Source: Cellvibrio sp. OA-2007 (lineage in GTDB: Bacteria; Pseudomonadota; Gammaproteobacteria; Pseudomonadales; Cellvibrionaceae). From it: a stretch of 64,000 bases of DNA. The notes under the pieces are model-generated. The model made no database searches, was not told the origin of the DNA, and was given only the letters and a program-made list of their open reading frames with translations. Location of the stretch: contig NZ_BBUL01000089.1 in NCBI RefSeq assembly GCF_000953825.1, forward strand, positions 124,001-188,000. Direction: 5' to 3'. Numbering within the stretch: the first letter of the stretch is position 1; each line of letters begins with the position of its first letter. Made by a program: the position numbers and the translations under genes. This document shows positions 35,009 through 43,566 of the stretch, one piece after another.

Positions 35009-36068
35009 GTTGCGCTTCCATTGGTAAGTAGAGTGAGAAACGGGTTTTGCCCGGCTCACTTTGGCACTCGATAAGGCCATGATGTTGATGGATAAGATGT
35101 TGCGAAATGGTCAAGCCAAGCCCCGTGCCTTCGGCGCGGCCGGAGATCATCGGGTAAAAAATATTTTCGATCATATCGGTGGGAATACCGGGACCATTGT
35201 CGATGATATCGATCCGACACACTAACGAGTGATGTTTACGACCAATGGTGTACTGGCGATGGATGCGAGAGCGCAGCTGAATGACACCGTTGAGCACATT
35301 GGCCTCCACCAAGGCCTGCATGGCATTGCGCACAATATTGAGCAACGCCTGAATCAGCATTTCCTTGTCACCTTGCATGGCGGGAATACTTGGGTCGTAA
35401 TCGCGCACGATTTTGATTGCGTCGCTACTTTCCGCTTTGATGATATTGGCGACGCGTTCGATTGCCTCGTGAATATTGAGCGATTGCCATTTAGGCAGCT
35501 GATTGGGCCCAAGCATACGATCAACCAGATTGCGCAGACGATCCGCTTCATCAATGATGATATTGGTGTACTCGGTCAGACTGGTATCAGGCAGCTCACG
35601 CGCCAGCAATTGCGCGGCACCGCGAATACCACCGAGGGGGTTTTTAATCTCGTGTGCCATACCGCGCACCAGATTGCGCGTGGTTTCGTGCGAGCTGGTT
35701 AACATCTCTTCACGGCTGATGCGCAGCAATCGATCAATCGGCTGGATTTCAATAATCAAACCATCATGGTCGCCAAAAGGGGTCACTGTGTAATCAACCG
35801 TAATGGAACCGCCGCTGAGCAGGCGCCACTCGGCATGGCGCTTGGTGTAATGATTAGCCTGCGCCGCCGCCAGCTTTAACTGGCGATCAGTTTCATCGGA
35901 CTCATAAAAAAAGTAGGTGATTGGCTCGCCGGTATTGCTCTCACAGCTCATTGCGAGCAGGGCTTCAGCGGCAGGGTTCATATGGCACAGCAGCAGGTCA
36001 GTATCCACCAAAATAATGGCGGTACTTAAGCTATCCAATATAGGTTTGTAGATATCGCGCGGACTCAC
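34995..36068 (-). CDS. ntrB: Nitrogen regulation sensor kinase NtrB
   Basis: A 357-residue soluble histidine kinase/phosphatase for NtrC, controlled by the PII protein. N-terminal PAS domain about residues 8-115; H-box with phospho-acceptor His139 in VRGMAHEIKNPLGG; N-box LLNIVRNAMQALVE; G boxes DIIDNGPGIP and GRAEGTGLGLTIS. It overlaps ntrC by 14 bases. Located between glnA/DUF4124 and ntrC as in Pseudomonas. There is no transmembrane segment, as expected. Confidence 0.96.
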   Translation of the reverse strand: MSPRDIYKPILDSLSTAIILVDTDLLLCHMNPAAEALLAMSCESNTGEPITYFFYESDETDRQLKLAAAQANHYTKRHAEWRLLSGGSITVDYTVTPFGDHDGLIIEIQPIDRLLRISREEMLTSSHETTRNLVRGMAHEIKNPLGGIRGAAQLLARELPDTSLTEYTNIIIDEADRLRNLVDRMLGPNQLPKWQSLNIHEAIERVANIIKAESSDAIKIVRDYDPSIPAMQGDKEMLIQALLNIVRNAMQALVEANVLNGVIQLRSRIHRQYTIGRKHHSLVCRIDIIDNGPGIPTDMIENIFYPMISGRAEGTGLGLTISQHLIHQHHGLIECQSEPGKTRFSLYLPMEAQHAEV

Positions 36069-36221
36069 CAGCTACTGCTCTCCTGAACGCCTCGACAATG
36101 GGCATGGAGGCTACTGCAAAAAACAAACCAAGTAAGAAAAAGGCGTTATTCAGCAAGTTTAGCCGCTGAATTTGTCCATAATGGGGATTTTCAAGAGAAT
36201 GATAGCACCAAAAAGGTGCAA

Positions 36222-36758
36222 TCATTTTGGCGTGGGCTTTGAAAGGGCATTAGTGTGAATGTTTGGGCGAATAACGTTCACGATAACCGGAGGTGACGTG
36301 CCCAATGATTGACCATCGGCATCAATCGCCTCTACCACCAATGTATGAGTGCCACGCGGAACATCCTTGACGATGATGTTGTTCATTGTTGTCTCCTCCA
36401 GCAACTCACCATTCATAAAATACACCAGTAAATGCCCTTGCTGGAGCCCCGGAGTAAGATTGATGGCTATCGCCAAATCGCGCTGTCCAACGGGGATAGT
36501 GACATCCGAGCGGGGGCTGATAATGCCAATTTGGTACTGCAACTCTGCCGTGCGCGACTCATAAGAAGCTACAGGTGTTGACTGCGGCAAGGGCTGCGCC
36601 CCTGGCACCGTATTGATCTCGCGCAACTTCAGCTTTTCTGCATTTTCGGTGCTCGGCTTATCGGTGTATTTGATCTTGCCATCCTTATCGACCGTCTTAT
36701 ACACATCCGCTGCGCTCAACTGCGCCAGAAAAAACATCACCATCAATAAACTACGCAT
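36222..36758 (-). CDS. DUF4124 domain protein, exported
   Basis: A 178-residue protein with a signal peptide (MRSLLMVMFFLAQLSAA) followed at once by the DUF4124 motif DVYKTVDKDGKIKYTDKP, a short WW-like envelope domain. The rest (about 75-165) resembles a beta-sandwich with IPVGQRDLAIAINLTPG and GTHTLVVEAIDADG. Function unknown. Genes of this type often sit between glnA and ntrB in gammaproteobacteria, as here. AGAGG before ATG 36758 is the ribosome site. Confidence 0.85.
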   Translation of the reverse strand: MRSLLMVMFFLAQLSAADVYKTVDKDGKIKYTDKPSTENAEKLKLREINTVPGAQPLPQSTPVASYESRTAELQYQIGIISPRSDVTIPVGQRDLAIAINLTPGLQQGHLLVYFMNGELLEETTMNNIIVKDVPRGTHTLVVEAIDADGQSLGTSPPVIVNVIRPNIHTNALSKPTPK

Positions 36759-36810
36759 TATTTACCTCTGCTGGCCAATCGTTTTCCCTAGGGTACTCCC
36801 GCGCCCCACA

Positions 36811-36847
36811 AAGAAAAAGCCCGCACCGTTTCCGGTGCGGGCTTTTT
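36811..36847. terminator. Rho-independent terminator of glnA
   Basis: GCCCGCACCG (36819-36828), loop TTTC, CGGTGCGGGC (36833-36842), with an A-rich run before and TTTTT after. The A run at 36811-36818 gives the T run for leftward glnA transcripts ending at 36904. Confidence 0.93.
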
Positions 36848-36903
36848 CACAGATTAACCGAGCTTAAGCCTGATTAGCCTGCAGCAAGACTTACACGCTG
36901 CTC

Positions 36904-38304
36904 TTAAACACTGTAATAGAGTTCAAACTCTACTGGGTGCGGAGTCATGTTGATGCGTTGGATTTCTTGTTTCTTCAGGTCGATGTAAGCATCGATGAAG
37001 TCTTTAGAGAATACACCGCCAGCCAACAAGAACTCGTGGTCAGCTTCAAGCGAAGCCAAAGCTTCTTCCAAAGATGAACACACTTGTGGGATTTCTGCTT
37101 CTTCTTCCGGCTCCAGATCGTACAGATCTTTGGTCGCTGCTTCGCCCGGATGAATCTTGTTCAGAACACCGTCGATACCCGCCATCAGCAATGACGCGAA
37201 GCACAGGTATGGGTTAGCAGTTGGATCAGGGAAACGAGTTTCGATACGCTTGGCTTTTTCACCAACAGTGTAAGGAATACGGATAGAAGCTGAACGGTTA
37301 CGAGCAGAGTAAGCCAACATTACTGGCGCTTCGAAGCCTGGAACCAAACGCTTGTACGAGTTGGTAGAAGCATTACAGAAAGCATTCAATGCTTTAGCGT
37401 GCTTGATGATACCGCCAACGTAGTACAGAGCAGTTTCGCTCAAGCCAGCGTAAGCATCGCCAGCGAATTGGTTTTTGCCGTTCTTAGAGAAAGATTGGTG
37501 AACGTGCATACCTGAACCGTTATCACCGATCAAAGGCTTCGGCATAAAGGTGGCGGTTTTACCGTATTGGTGAGCAACGTTATGTACGCAGTACTTGAGG
37601 ATCTGTACTTCGTCCGCTTTCTTAACCAGAGTGTTAGCGCCTACGCCGATTTCACATTGGCCAGCGTTAGCAACTTCGTGGTGGTGAATTTCAATTTCCA
37701 GGCCCATTGCTTCCATCGCGTTACACATAGCGCCGCGAATGTCGTGCAGTGAGTCAACTGGAGCAACTGGGAAGTAGCCGCCTTTTACGCGTGGAGCGTG
37801 GCCGTGCTTGCCTTCAACGTCATCACCTGATGACCAAGCGGCCTCTTCAGATTTGATTTTGTAGAAAGCGCCGCCCATTGAGCTGTGGAAGTGAACGCTG
37901 TCGAAAATGAAGAATTCTGGCTCTGGACCAAACAGGGCAACATCACCCAAACCAGTAGACTTCAGGTACTCTTCAGCGCGCAGACCGATAGAGCGTGGGT
38001 CGCGGTCGTAGCCTTGCATGGTTGCAGGCTCAACGATGTTACAACGAACATTAATAGTGGCTTCGTCGTAGAAAGGATCCAATACCGCGGTAGAATCATC
38101 CGGCATCAGGATCATGTCTGAGTCGTTAATACCTTTCCAACCAGCAATTGAAGAGCCGTCGAACATTTTGCCATCAACGAAGAAGCTGTCGTTTACCACG
38201 CTTGATGGGAAAGTAACATGCTGCTCTTTGCCTCTAAAGTCGGTAAAGCGCAAGTCGATCCAGCGAGCTTCGTGTTCTTTGATCAGGTCTAAAGTCTTAG
38301 ACAT
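36904..38304 (-). CDS. glnA: Glutamine synthetase type I
   Basis: A 466-residue GSI-beta enzyme forming glutamine from glutamate, ammonia and ATP. Landmarks: [12 protein letters not shown] near residue 50, [10 protein letters not shown] (metal-binding Glu), the ATP/Mg loop [27 protein letters not shown], and the C-terminal [14 protein letters not shown]. Tyr395 in [11 protein letters not shown] is the adenylylation site, so GlnE control is expected. GGAGG lies 7 bases before ATG 38304. A sigma-54 promoter (38469-38483) and NtrC-like half-sites are upstream. Confidence 0.98.
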   Translation of the reverse strand: MSKTLDLIKEHEARWIDLRFTDFRGKEQHVTFPSSVVNDSFFVDGKMFDGSSIAGWKGINDSDMILMPDDSTAVLDPFYDEATINVRCNIVEPATMQGYDRDPRSIGLRAEEYLKSTGLGDVALFGPEPEFFIFDSVHFHSSMGGAFYKIKSEEAAWSSGDDVEGKHGHAPRVKGGYFPVAPVDSLHDIRGAMCNAMEAMGLEIEIHHHEVANAGQCEIGVGANTLVKKADEVQILKYCVHNVAHQYGKTATFMPKPLIGDNGSGMHVHQSFSKNGKNQFAGDAYAGLSETALYYVGGIIKHAKALNAFCNASTNSYKRLVPGFEAPVMLAYSARNRSASIRIPYTVGEKAKRIETRFPDPTANPYLCFASLLMAGIDGVLNKIHPGEAATKDLYDLEPEEEAEIPQVCSSLEEALASLEADHEFLLAGGVFSKDFIDAYIDLKKQEIQRINMTPHPVEFELYYSV

Positions 38305-38468
38305 TGAATGCCTCCAAGTTGTAATAGCCCGAAGGCTACGGATTGTGAAAGTTGTTATTGCGGCCAGTAAACAACCCCAAAGGGCGGATTACCTGAAAAT
38401 TTTCCCACTTCATCCGGGCTCGCGACTCATTTCGGTGAGCGGGGCAAGACTAGGGTGTCAGAAAAGGG

Positions 38469-38483
38469 GCAAAATATATGCCA
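38469..38483 (-). promoter_or_regulatory. Sigma-54 promoter of glnA
   Basis: On the minus strand TGGCATATATTTTGC (38483 to 38469) matches the sigma-54 -24/-12 pattern TGGCA-N6-TTGC, with exactly ten bases between GG and the GC. It predicts a start near 38457 and a leader of about 150 bases before the glnA ATG. It is the only site with correct spacing that I found in the glnA upstream region. Confidence 0.85.
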
Positions 38484-38556
38484 TTTAGGGAAAATAGCAA
38501 TAAGCGTTTAAAAATAAGGCTTTCCAGCAATAAGGCAAAGTCGCAGAAAAAGGCCG

Positions 38557-38604
38557 TGCACCAAAATAAGTCAAAATATTCCCGGCATGCACCAAAAAAT
38601 GCCA
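38557..38604. promoter_or_regulatory. Two NtrC-binding half-sites upstream of the glnA sigma-54 promoter
   Basis: TGCACCA occurs at 38557-38563 and 38588-38594, each matching one half of the NtrC site TGCACC-N5-GGTGCA; the second halves are degenerate. If each 17-bp site is counted from the predicted start at 38457, their centres fall near -108 and -139, the same positions as the enhancer sites of E. coli glnA as I recall them. The spacing of 31 bases is three helical turns. Confidence 0.65.
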
Positions 38605-38883
38605 ATAAATATCAACTTATGGCAATCACTTTTTCTCCCCAGTGAAACGAGCGCTAGTGTGCCAGTAGCCTGCGCCAAATTGCATCACTTTTATGGCGAT
38701 CCGACGACAAAATCTGACGAAAAGAATAGTTTTTGAGTGGTTTAGCTTTTGACTAAATGGGTCATAGGGATTATCTATAAGCCAGATGTCGAATGGCGCC
38801 CAAAATCCCTGTACCTTGCGCCATCCGTCAAACTGACGACAAGGCAATTTACAAAACCTAATAAGAATTAAAGGCTTAGCAAG

Positions 38884-40092
38884 ATGCATATGACCACAAC
38901 CGAAATTTTCCTGATCGCGATGGTAATTATTTTTACGGTCCCTTTCCTGATTTGGCGCTTGGGCAGAACCGATTACTGGGCGCCGCTGGTGGTGGTGCAG
39001 ATCATCATGGGCATTGTGCTTGGCCCCGGGGTACTGGGTAAGGCATTCCCCGAGTATTACAGTTTTGTCTTTAACCCCGACGTCATCAAATCGCTCAACG
39101 GCATCGCCTGGTGGGCGGTGATGATTTTTGTCTGGATCGCCGGCATTGAGTTGGATCTGAAAAAAGCTTGGCAATACAAACGCGAAAGCGGTATCACCGC
39201 TGGCCTCGCACTGGGCACACCGCTGCTATTTGGCTGCGGCGCCGCCGTGTTGATGATGAGTTTTAGCGATGGTTGGATTGGCGCAAATGGTCTGACCTGG
39301 CAGTTTATTCTCGGTGTCGGCATGGCCTGCGCGGTAACTGCACTGCCCATCCTGATTCTGTTTATGGAAAAGATGGAGATTCTGCGCCAGCCCATCGGCC
39401 AGCGGATTTTGCGTTACGCCAGTTTGGATGACATCGCCATTTGGGGCGTGCTCGCCCTGATCCTGCTGGACTGGGAGCGTGTTGGCCGTCAGGGTATGTT
39501 CCTCGCCGGCTTTGCCCTCGCCGCCTACTTGTTCCGCAAATTGATGGTGGCGATTGCAGAGAAAGACCGCTGGTACTCCGGTTTTATCTGGCTGGCGATC
39601 TGTGGCCTCGCCGCCGATTGGGCAGGGTTACACTATATGGTCGGCGCCTTCCTCGCCGGTGCGGTGATGGATGCCGATTGGTTTAATCAGGAGGATATGG
39701 ACAAACTGCGCCATTTTGTCTTGATGATCATCATGCCGGTATTCTTCCTGAGCACTGGCCTGCGCACCAATTGGGATGTCGGCGGCACCGCAGTATTTGT
39801 CGCGGCGGCGATTTTGTTAGTCGCTTCAGTTACCGGCAAGCTGGTCGGCATACACGCCGCAGGCAAGATTCTCAACTGGCAAAAAGGCGAAGCCTCAATC
39901 ATCGGCTGGCTGCTGCAAACCAAGGCGTTGATTATGATCATCTTCGCCAATGTGCTGCTCGATAAACAGATCATCACCAGTGAGACCTTCACCGCGCTTC
40001 TGGTTATGGCGGTTGCCAGCACCATGCTGACCATTCCGCTGGTGACGCCCAAGCTGCAAAAAATGAAACAGCTCATTTCCCGCTCGCAGTAG
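38884..40092 (+). CDS. Cation/proton antiporter (CPA2/Kef type, membrane domain only)
   Basis: A 402-residue inner-membrane protein with about 12 helices and no C-terminal TrkA-N domain. WIAGIELDLKKAWQY carries the acidic residue typical of CPA2 helix 3-4, and YASLDDIAIWGVLALILL holds the paired Asp-Asp of helix 5, the ion/proton site. GLHYMVGAFLAGAVM and VFFLSTGLRTNWD are further family segments. ATG 38884 or 38890 could start it. Function: exchange of K+ or Na+ for protons; ion unknown. It lies between glnA and thiI, which are close neighbours in Pseudomonas, so it is probably an insertion in this lineage. Confidence 0.88.
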   Translation: MHMTTTEIFLIAMVIIFTVPFLIWRLGRTDYWAPLVVVQIIMGIVLGPGVLGKAFPEYYSFVFNPDVIKSLNGIAWWAVMIFVWIAGIELDLKKAWQYKRESGITAGLALGTPLLFGCGAAVLMMSFSDGWIGANGLTWQFILGVGMACAVTALPILILFMEKMEILRQPIGQRILRYASLDDIAIWGVLALILLDWERVGRQGMFLAGFALAAYLFRKLMVAIAEKDRWYSGFIWLAICGLAADWAGLHYMVGAFLAGAVMDADWFNQEDMDKLRHFVLMIIMPVFFLSTGLRTNWDVGGTAVFVAAAILLVASVTGKLVGIHAAGKILNWQKGEASIIGWLLQTKALIMIIFANVLLDKQIITSETFTALLVMAVASTMLTIPLVTPKLQKMKQLISRSQ

Positions 40093-40110
40093 TTGCTGTG
40101 TCGAACAGAG

Positions 40111-40140
40111 GCGCCGAACATGGCGCCGCTGTTGTATAAT
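40111..40140 (+). promoter_or_regulatory. Hairpin and -10 element in front of thiI
   Basis: GGCGCC-GAACAT-GGCGCC (40110-40127) forms a short GC hairpin just after the antiporter stop, and TATAAT at 40135-40140 is a perfect -10 hexamer followed by CGCCGCC. No good -35 is visible at 17 bases. The likely transcript start near 40147 gives a leader of about 48 bases before ATG 40195. Confidence 0.55.
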
Positions 40141-40194
40141 CGCCGCCTTTTTATTCAGCCAGCACTCGCTGCATCCTGTCAGGCGCAATTCCAC

Positions 40195-41670
40195 ATGCAT
40201 ATTGTTGTTAAAGTATTTTCCGAAATCATCATTAAAAGCCCCCCTGTACGGAAGCGCTTTATCAAACAGTTGCGCGATAACTTACGCCTGCTGCTGAGCA
40301 ATTTAGGTGTCGATATCGATGTGCAACGCGACTGGGAAAAAATCGAAATTCGCTGCCCTCATGCCGATGCCAATACCGCCGCACAAATTGCGGAAGTTCT
40401 GGCACACACCCCCGGCATCGCTAACTTTGCGGTATTGCACGACTACCCACTGGGCGATCTCGACTCGATTTTCCAACACACATTGACTCACTGGCGCGAT
40501 GCACTTGCGGGCAAAACCTTTTGTGTGCGCGTGAAGCGCGTGGGCAAGCACCCCTATAGTTCAGTTGAAGTAGAACAATATGTCGGTGGCGGACTGCTGC
40601 AGCACTCCGAAGCGAAAGGAGTCAATCTGCACAAGCCTGATGTTGTAGTGCACCTTGAAGTTAAAGGCGATCGCCTATGGGTACTTACCAGCAAAACCCA
40701 GGGCATGTGCGGCTACCCACTCGGCGCACAAGACCCAGTGCTGTCGTTAATTTCGGGCGGTTTTGACTCCACTGTCTCCACCTACTTGTGTATCAAACGC
40801 GGCCTGCGCGCGCACTACTGCTTTTTTAATCTGGGCGGACGGGCGCATGAAATTGGCGTAAAAGAAGTGGCCTATTACTTGTGGAATAAATACGGCGCAT
40901 CCCACCGCGTTAAATTTGTCACAGTGCCGTTTGAAGATGTAGTGCGCGAAATTTTAGAAAAGGTGGATAACCCCTACATGGGTGTTACGCTCAAACGCAT
41001 GATGCTGCGCGCCGCGGAAAAAGTGGCGGAGTCGCTAGAGATTCCTGCACTGGTCACCGGTGAAAGTGTCGCCCAGGTATCCAGCCAAACACTGGTGAAT
41101 TTAAATGCGATTGATCGCGCCATCGACATGCTGGTACTGCGCCCGCTCGCCACTATGGACAAGGGCGATATCATCGACCTCTCGCGCAAAATCGGCACCG
41201 AAAGTTTTGCTGCGAGCATGCCGGAATACTGCGGAGTAATCTCGGTGAACCCGACCACCCGCGCAAAAATGCACAAGGTGGAACACGAAGAAAGCAAGTT
41301 CGATATGGCGGTATTGGAGCGCGCGATTGCCGAGCGCCGCGCGCAAAATATCGATGAAATCGTCGATGAGTTGGATGCGGATTTATCGGTGCCAGTAGTG
41401 GGCGAAGTCAATGCGCCCGATGTAATTATCGATATTCGCCACCCGGATGAGCAGGAAGCCAATCCGCTAAAAGTGAGCGGTGTCGAAGTGCGCACCATTC
41501 CGTTCTATTCGCTCAACCACAACTTCGCCAATCTGGATATGAGCCGCCAGTATTATCTCTACTGCCAAAAAGGGGTGATGAGCCAATTGCATGCGGCCAA
41601 TTTGAAAGATGCGGGCAAATTGAATGTCGGCGTTTATCGCCCAGAGCCCAAAAGCGCCTGCGCTATTTGA
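40195..41670 (+). CDS. thiI: tRNA 4-thiouridine synthase / thiazole sulfurtransferase ThiI
   Basis: A 491-residue ThiI with C-terminal rhodanese domain, the enteric type. ATG 40195 gives the usual MHIVVKVFSEIIIKS start; the frame is open from 40093 but lacks support. THUMP domain about residues 60-165; PP-loop SGGFDSTVS near 186; Cys346 in EYCGVIS and rhodanese Cys457 in YLYCQKGV match E. coli Cys344 and Cys456, the disulfide partners in sulfur transfer. It adds sulfur to U8 of tRNA (near-UV sensor) and supplies sulfur for thiazole. The next gene starts in the stop codon. Confidence 0.96.
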   Translation: MHIVVKVFSEIIIKSPPVRKRFIKQLRDNLRLLLSNLGVDIDVQRDWEKIEIRCPHADANTAAQIAEVLAHTPGIANFAVLHDYPLGDLDSIFQHTLTHWRDALAGKTFCVRVKRVGKHPYSSVEVEQYVGGGLLQHSEAKGVNLHKPDVVVHLEVKGDRLWVLTSKTQGMCGYPLGAQDPVLSLISGGFDSTVSTYLCIKRGLRAHYCFFNLGGRAHEIGVKEVAYYLWNKYGASHRVKFVTVPFEDVVREILEKVDNPYMGVTLKRMMLRAAEKVAESLEIPALVTGESVAQVSSQTLVNLNAIDRAIDMLVLRPLATMDKGDIIDLSRKIGTESFAASMPEYCGVISVNPTTRAKMHKVEHEESKFDMAVLERAIAERRAQNIDEIVDELDADLSVPVVGEVNAPDVIIDIRHPDEQEANPLKVSGVEVRTIPFYSLNHNFANLDMSRQYYLYCQKGVMSQLHAANLKDAGKLNVGVYRPEPKSACAI

Positions 41671-42731
41671 TGAGCGGTTCACTACTGGATTCAGAAAAGG
41701 GACGGCTAGTAGAGTTTGATTACCTGCGCGGTCTGGCAATTGCCCTGATCGTGCTGGGGCATTCGATTTTTTTGTCGGAACAAGGCTTTCCTTTACTGCT
41801 AGAGAATGTGCTGCGCGGCGGCACCGGCCTGTTTGTGTTTATCTCCGGTTTTTTCTTTCATCGCGTGTTTTATCAAGGCTTTGAGTACCGCCACTTCATG
41901 GGCAAAAAACTGCGCTTGGTATTGGTGCCGTTTCTTGCTATCTCATTGATTGGCTTGGGCTTTCGCATTATTGGTTGGGCACAGGACGGCCACGGCATAG
42001 ACACATTACTGCTCAATAGTTGGTACACAGTGCGCAACGGATTTGTGCTCTATCCCCACTGGTATGTGCCGTTTATCCTGCTGACCTTTGCCTGTTCGCC
42101 ACTGCACCTGCGCTATATTCACGCTGGCTTCCCGTGGCAAATCTTTTGGTTGCTGCTGTTTACGCTGATCGCGCTGTTTATCCACCGCCCCGATTCCAAT
42201 ATTAACCAACTGCAATCACTGGTGTATTTCACGCCCTACTATTTATTAGGCATTCTATGTTCGCGTTACAGCCAGTGTCTTTTAACCTGGCAGATGCCTG
42301 TATTGATACTGGGCTTATTGCTATGGCTCGCGACTGCATTCACCCAAACTTATGTGGATGTGCATGTGGGCAACTACCACAAGCACGCATTGGTCTGGAC
42401 GGGAATTGATTGGCAGCTGCTGCAAACCTTAGGCTTTTGTTTGTGGTTATTAGTAGTGTGCCGCTATTTACCGTCAGGGCGAGGCTCACAGCATTTGCGC
42501 CTGCTGGCAGACAATAGCTTCCCCATCTTTTTTGTCCATCCACTGCTATCGATTCTGGTGGAAAATGTTATTCGTATTTCGGTGCAGTCTGGTTGGTCGA
42601 TTCCACAGGGTGCATGGCCCGCCCTCTGGATCAGCGCATTGATTTTCATCTTCCAACTCTACGGCAGCCTGCTGGTAGTTTTGCTTCTGCGCCGCGGTTG
42701 GGGCGAAAAAAGTCGCTGGGTGATTGGTTAG
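41670..42731 (+). CDS. Acyltransferase family 3 (OafA/YrhL-like) membrane protein
   Basis: A 353-residue inner-membrane protein with about ten helices. FDYLRGLAIALIVLGHSIFL near residue 16-35 has the family's conserved Arg and His. Later segments (FISGFFFHRVFY, YPHWYVPFILLTF, NSFPIFFVHPLLS) fit acyltransferase_3. Such proteins move acetyl or other acyl groups onto surface sugars or lipids. It starts at ATG 41670, sharing one base with the thiI TGA, so it is translationally coupled. It ends four bases before the end of the convergent vapC. Substrate unknown. Confidence 0.85.
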   Translation: MSGSLLDSEKGRLVEFDYLRGLAIALIVLGHSIFLSEQGFPLLLENVLRGGTGLFVFISGFFFHRVFYQGFEYRHFMGKKLRLVLVPFLAISLIGLGFRIIGWAQDGHGIDTLLLNSWYTVRNGFVLYPHWYVPFILLTFACSPLHLRYIHAGFPWQIFWLLLFTLIALFIHRPDSNINQLQSLVYFTPYYLLGILCSRYSQCLLTWQMPVLILGLLLWLATAFTQTYVDVHVGNYHKHALVWTGIDWQLLQTLGFCLWLLVVCRYLPSGRGSQHLRLLADNSFPIFFVHPLLSILVENVIRISVQSGWSIPQGAWPALWISALIFIFQLYGSLLVVLLLRRGWGEKSRWVIG

Positions 42732-42735
42732 GGCG

Positions 42736-43140
42736 CTACACCCAATTTTCTACTCGCAATCCCTCCACCCTGACAAACTCTTTTTCGTTATTGGTTACCA
42801 AAATCCAATCGCGTGCGCGGGCATGGGCGGCAAGCCATAAATCATTGTTGCCAATCATCTGCCCTGATTTTTGTAAACTCGCGCGAATTTCCCCGTAATG
42901 TTCGGCGACACTATCTGAAAGTACCTCAATATTCATCAAGTTGGCCAGCTCATCGATTACTGCCATGGCTCGCGCTTTCGACTGACTTTTCTCAGCGCCA
43001 AAACGCAGCTCACCCAGAGTAATCACCGACATAGCCAATTCATTGGCAGCATGTTGTGCGAAGCGCTCGCGCACCGAGAGGGGGTTATATTTGGCGATGT
43101 AAATACAGATATTGGTATCGAGCAAATAACGTGTAGCCAT
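42736..43140 (-). CDS. vapC: VapC-type PIN-domain toxin
   Basis: A 134-residue PIN-domain ribonuclease. Acidic residues of the active site are in place: Asp8 (YLLDTN), Glu44 (TLGELRFG) and Asp100 (GNNDLWLAAHA), with NN at 117-118 in LVTNNEKEF near the fourth position. It follows vapB by 11 bases in the usual antitoxin-first order. VapC toxins cleave tRNA or rRNA when VapB is degraded. The length and EL-FGA motif match the FitB/VapC subgroup. Confidence 0.92.
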   Translation of the reverse strand: MATRYLLDTNICIYIAKYNPLSVRERFAQHAANELAMSVITLGELRFGAEKSQSKARAMAVIDELANLMNIEVLSDSVAEHYGEIRASLQKSGQMIGNNDLWLAAHARARDWILVTNNEKEFVRVEGLRVENWV

Positions 43141-43151
43141 AAAAAATCCTG

Positions 43152-43382
43152 TTAAAAGTCTTCCCGTTCCTGAGGCGGCAGATCATCCCGCTCTTGCGCC
43201 ATAACATCGCTTGGCAGGCGGGTAAGCGCATCAAAAATCGCCCCGGCATTGGGGGTAACCGCACGCAGGATAATTTCATCGCCACGGCGAAAGATTTCAA
43301 CCTGATCTACATCAAACCGATATTCTTTAGGCAGTCTTACAGCTTGGCTATTACCGGATTGAAAAACACGAGCAAGCGTCAT
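43152..43382 (-). CDS. vapB: VapB-type antitoxin (AbrB/SpoVT fold)
   Basis: A 76-residue antitoxin. ATG 43382 (MTLARVFQSGNSQAVRLP) has GGAGGATATAG directly upstream, better than the frame start at 43397. RVFQSGNSQAVRLPKEYRF is the swapped-hairpin DNA-binding domain of MazE/VapB proteins; the C-terminal half, including EREDF, should wrap the toxin. It probably represses its own promoter in 43383-43450, where GTATATAC (43414-43421) is a palindrome. It diverges from typA. Confidence 0.9.
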   Translation of the reverse strand: MTLARVFQSGNSQAVRLPKEYRFDVDQVEIFRRGDEIILRAVTPNAGAIFDALTRLPSDVMAQERDDLPPQEREDF

Positions 43383-43413
43383 AGCTATATCCTCCATAGC
43401 GTAGTTACATCAA

Positions 43414-43421
43414 GTATATAC
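43414..43421. promoter_or_regulatory. Palindrome in the vapBC promoter region
   Basis: GTATATAC, an 8-bp palindrome 32 bases upstream of the vapB start, is the kind of core often bound by AbrB-type antitoxins. Proposed from position and symmetry only. Confidence 0.3.
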
Positions 43422-43498
43422 GCGAAGTATTTACACTAACAGCTTAAATTTTCACCAATTGAATCGCCACAAGCATATCCGTGTAACCCCTTCATAGG

Positions 43499-43504
43499 TA
43501 TAAT
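43499..43504 (+). promoter_or_regulatory. -10 element of typA
   Basis: TATAAT at 43499-43504, followed by GCGCGCC, 63 bases before the typA GTG. No clear -35. The same kind of element (TAGAAT or TATAAT before GC-rich bases) precedes yheS and thiI. Confidence 0.55.
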
Positions 43505-43566
43505 GCGCGCCTTTTTACGCTTCCCCATTTGCCTGACACAGGCGCACACCCAAGAGAAATCCCACA

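Noticed and set aside
36031-36225. 64-codon leftward frame between the DUF4124 gene and ntrB
   Set aside because: It overlaps the ntrB start by 38 bases and has no recognisable features apart from one hydrophobic stretch; ntrB has its own clear start.
38441-38463. Second sigma-54-like match upstream of glnA (TGACAC...TTGC on the minus strand)
   Set aside because: The spacing between the two elements is two bases too long; the site at 38469-38483 has exact spacing.
42736-43382. vapBC as part of a larger mobile or defence island
   Set aside because: No transposase, integrase, tRNA gene or direct-repeat boundary is visible, and both neighbours are ordinary genes.
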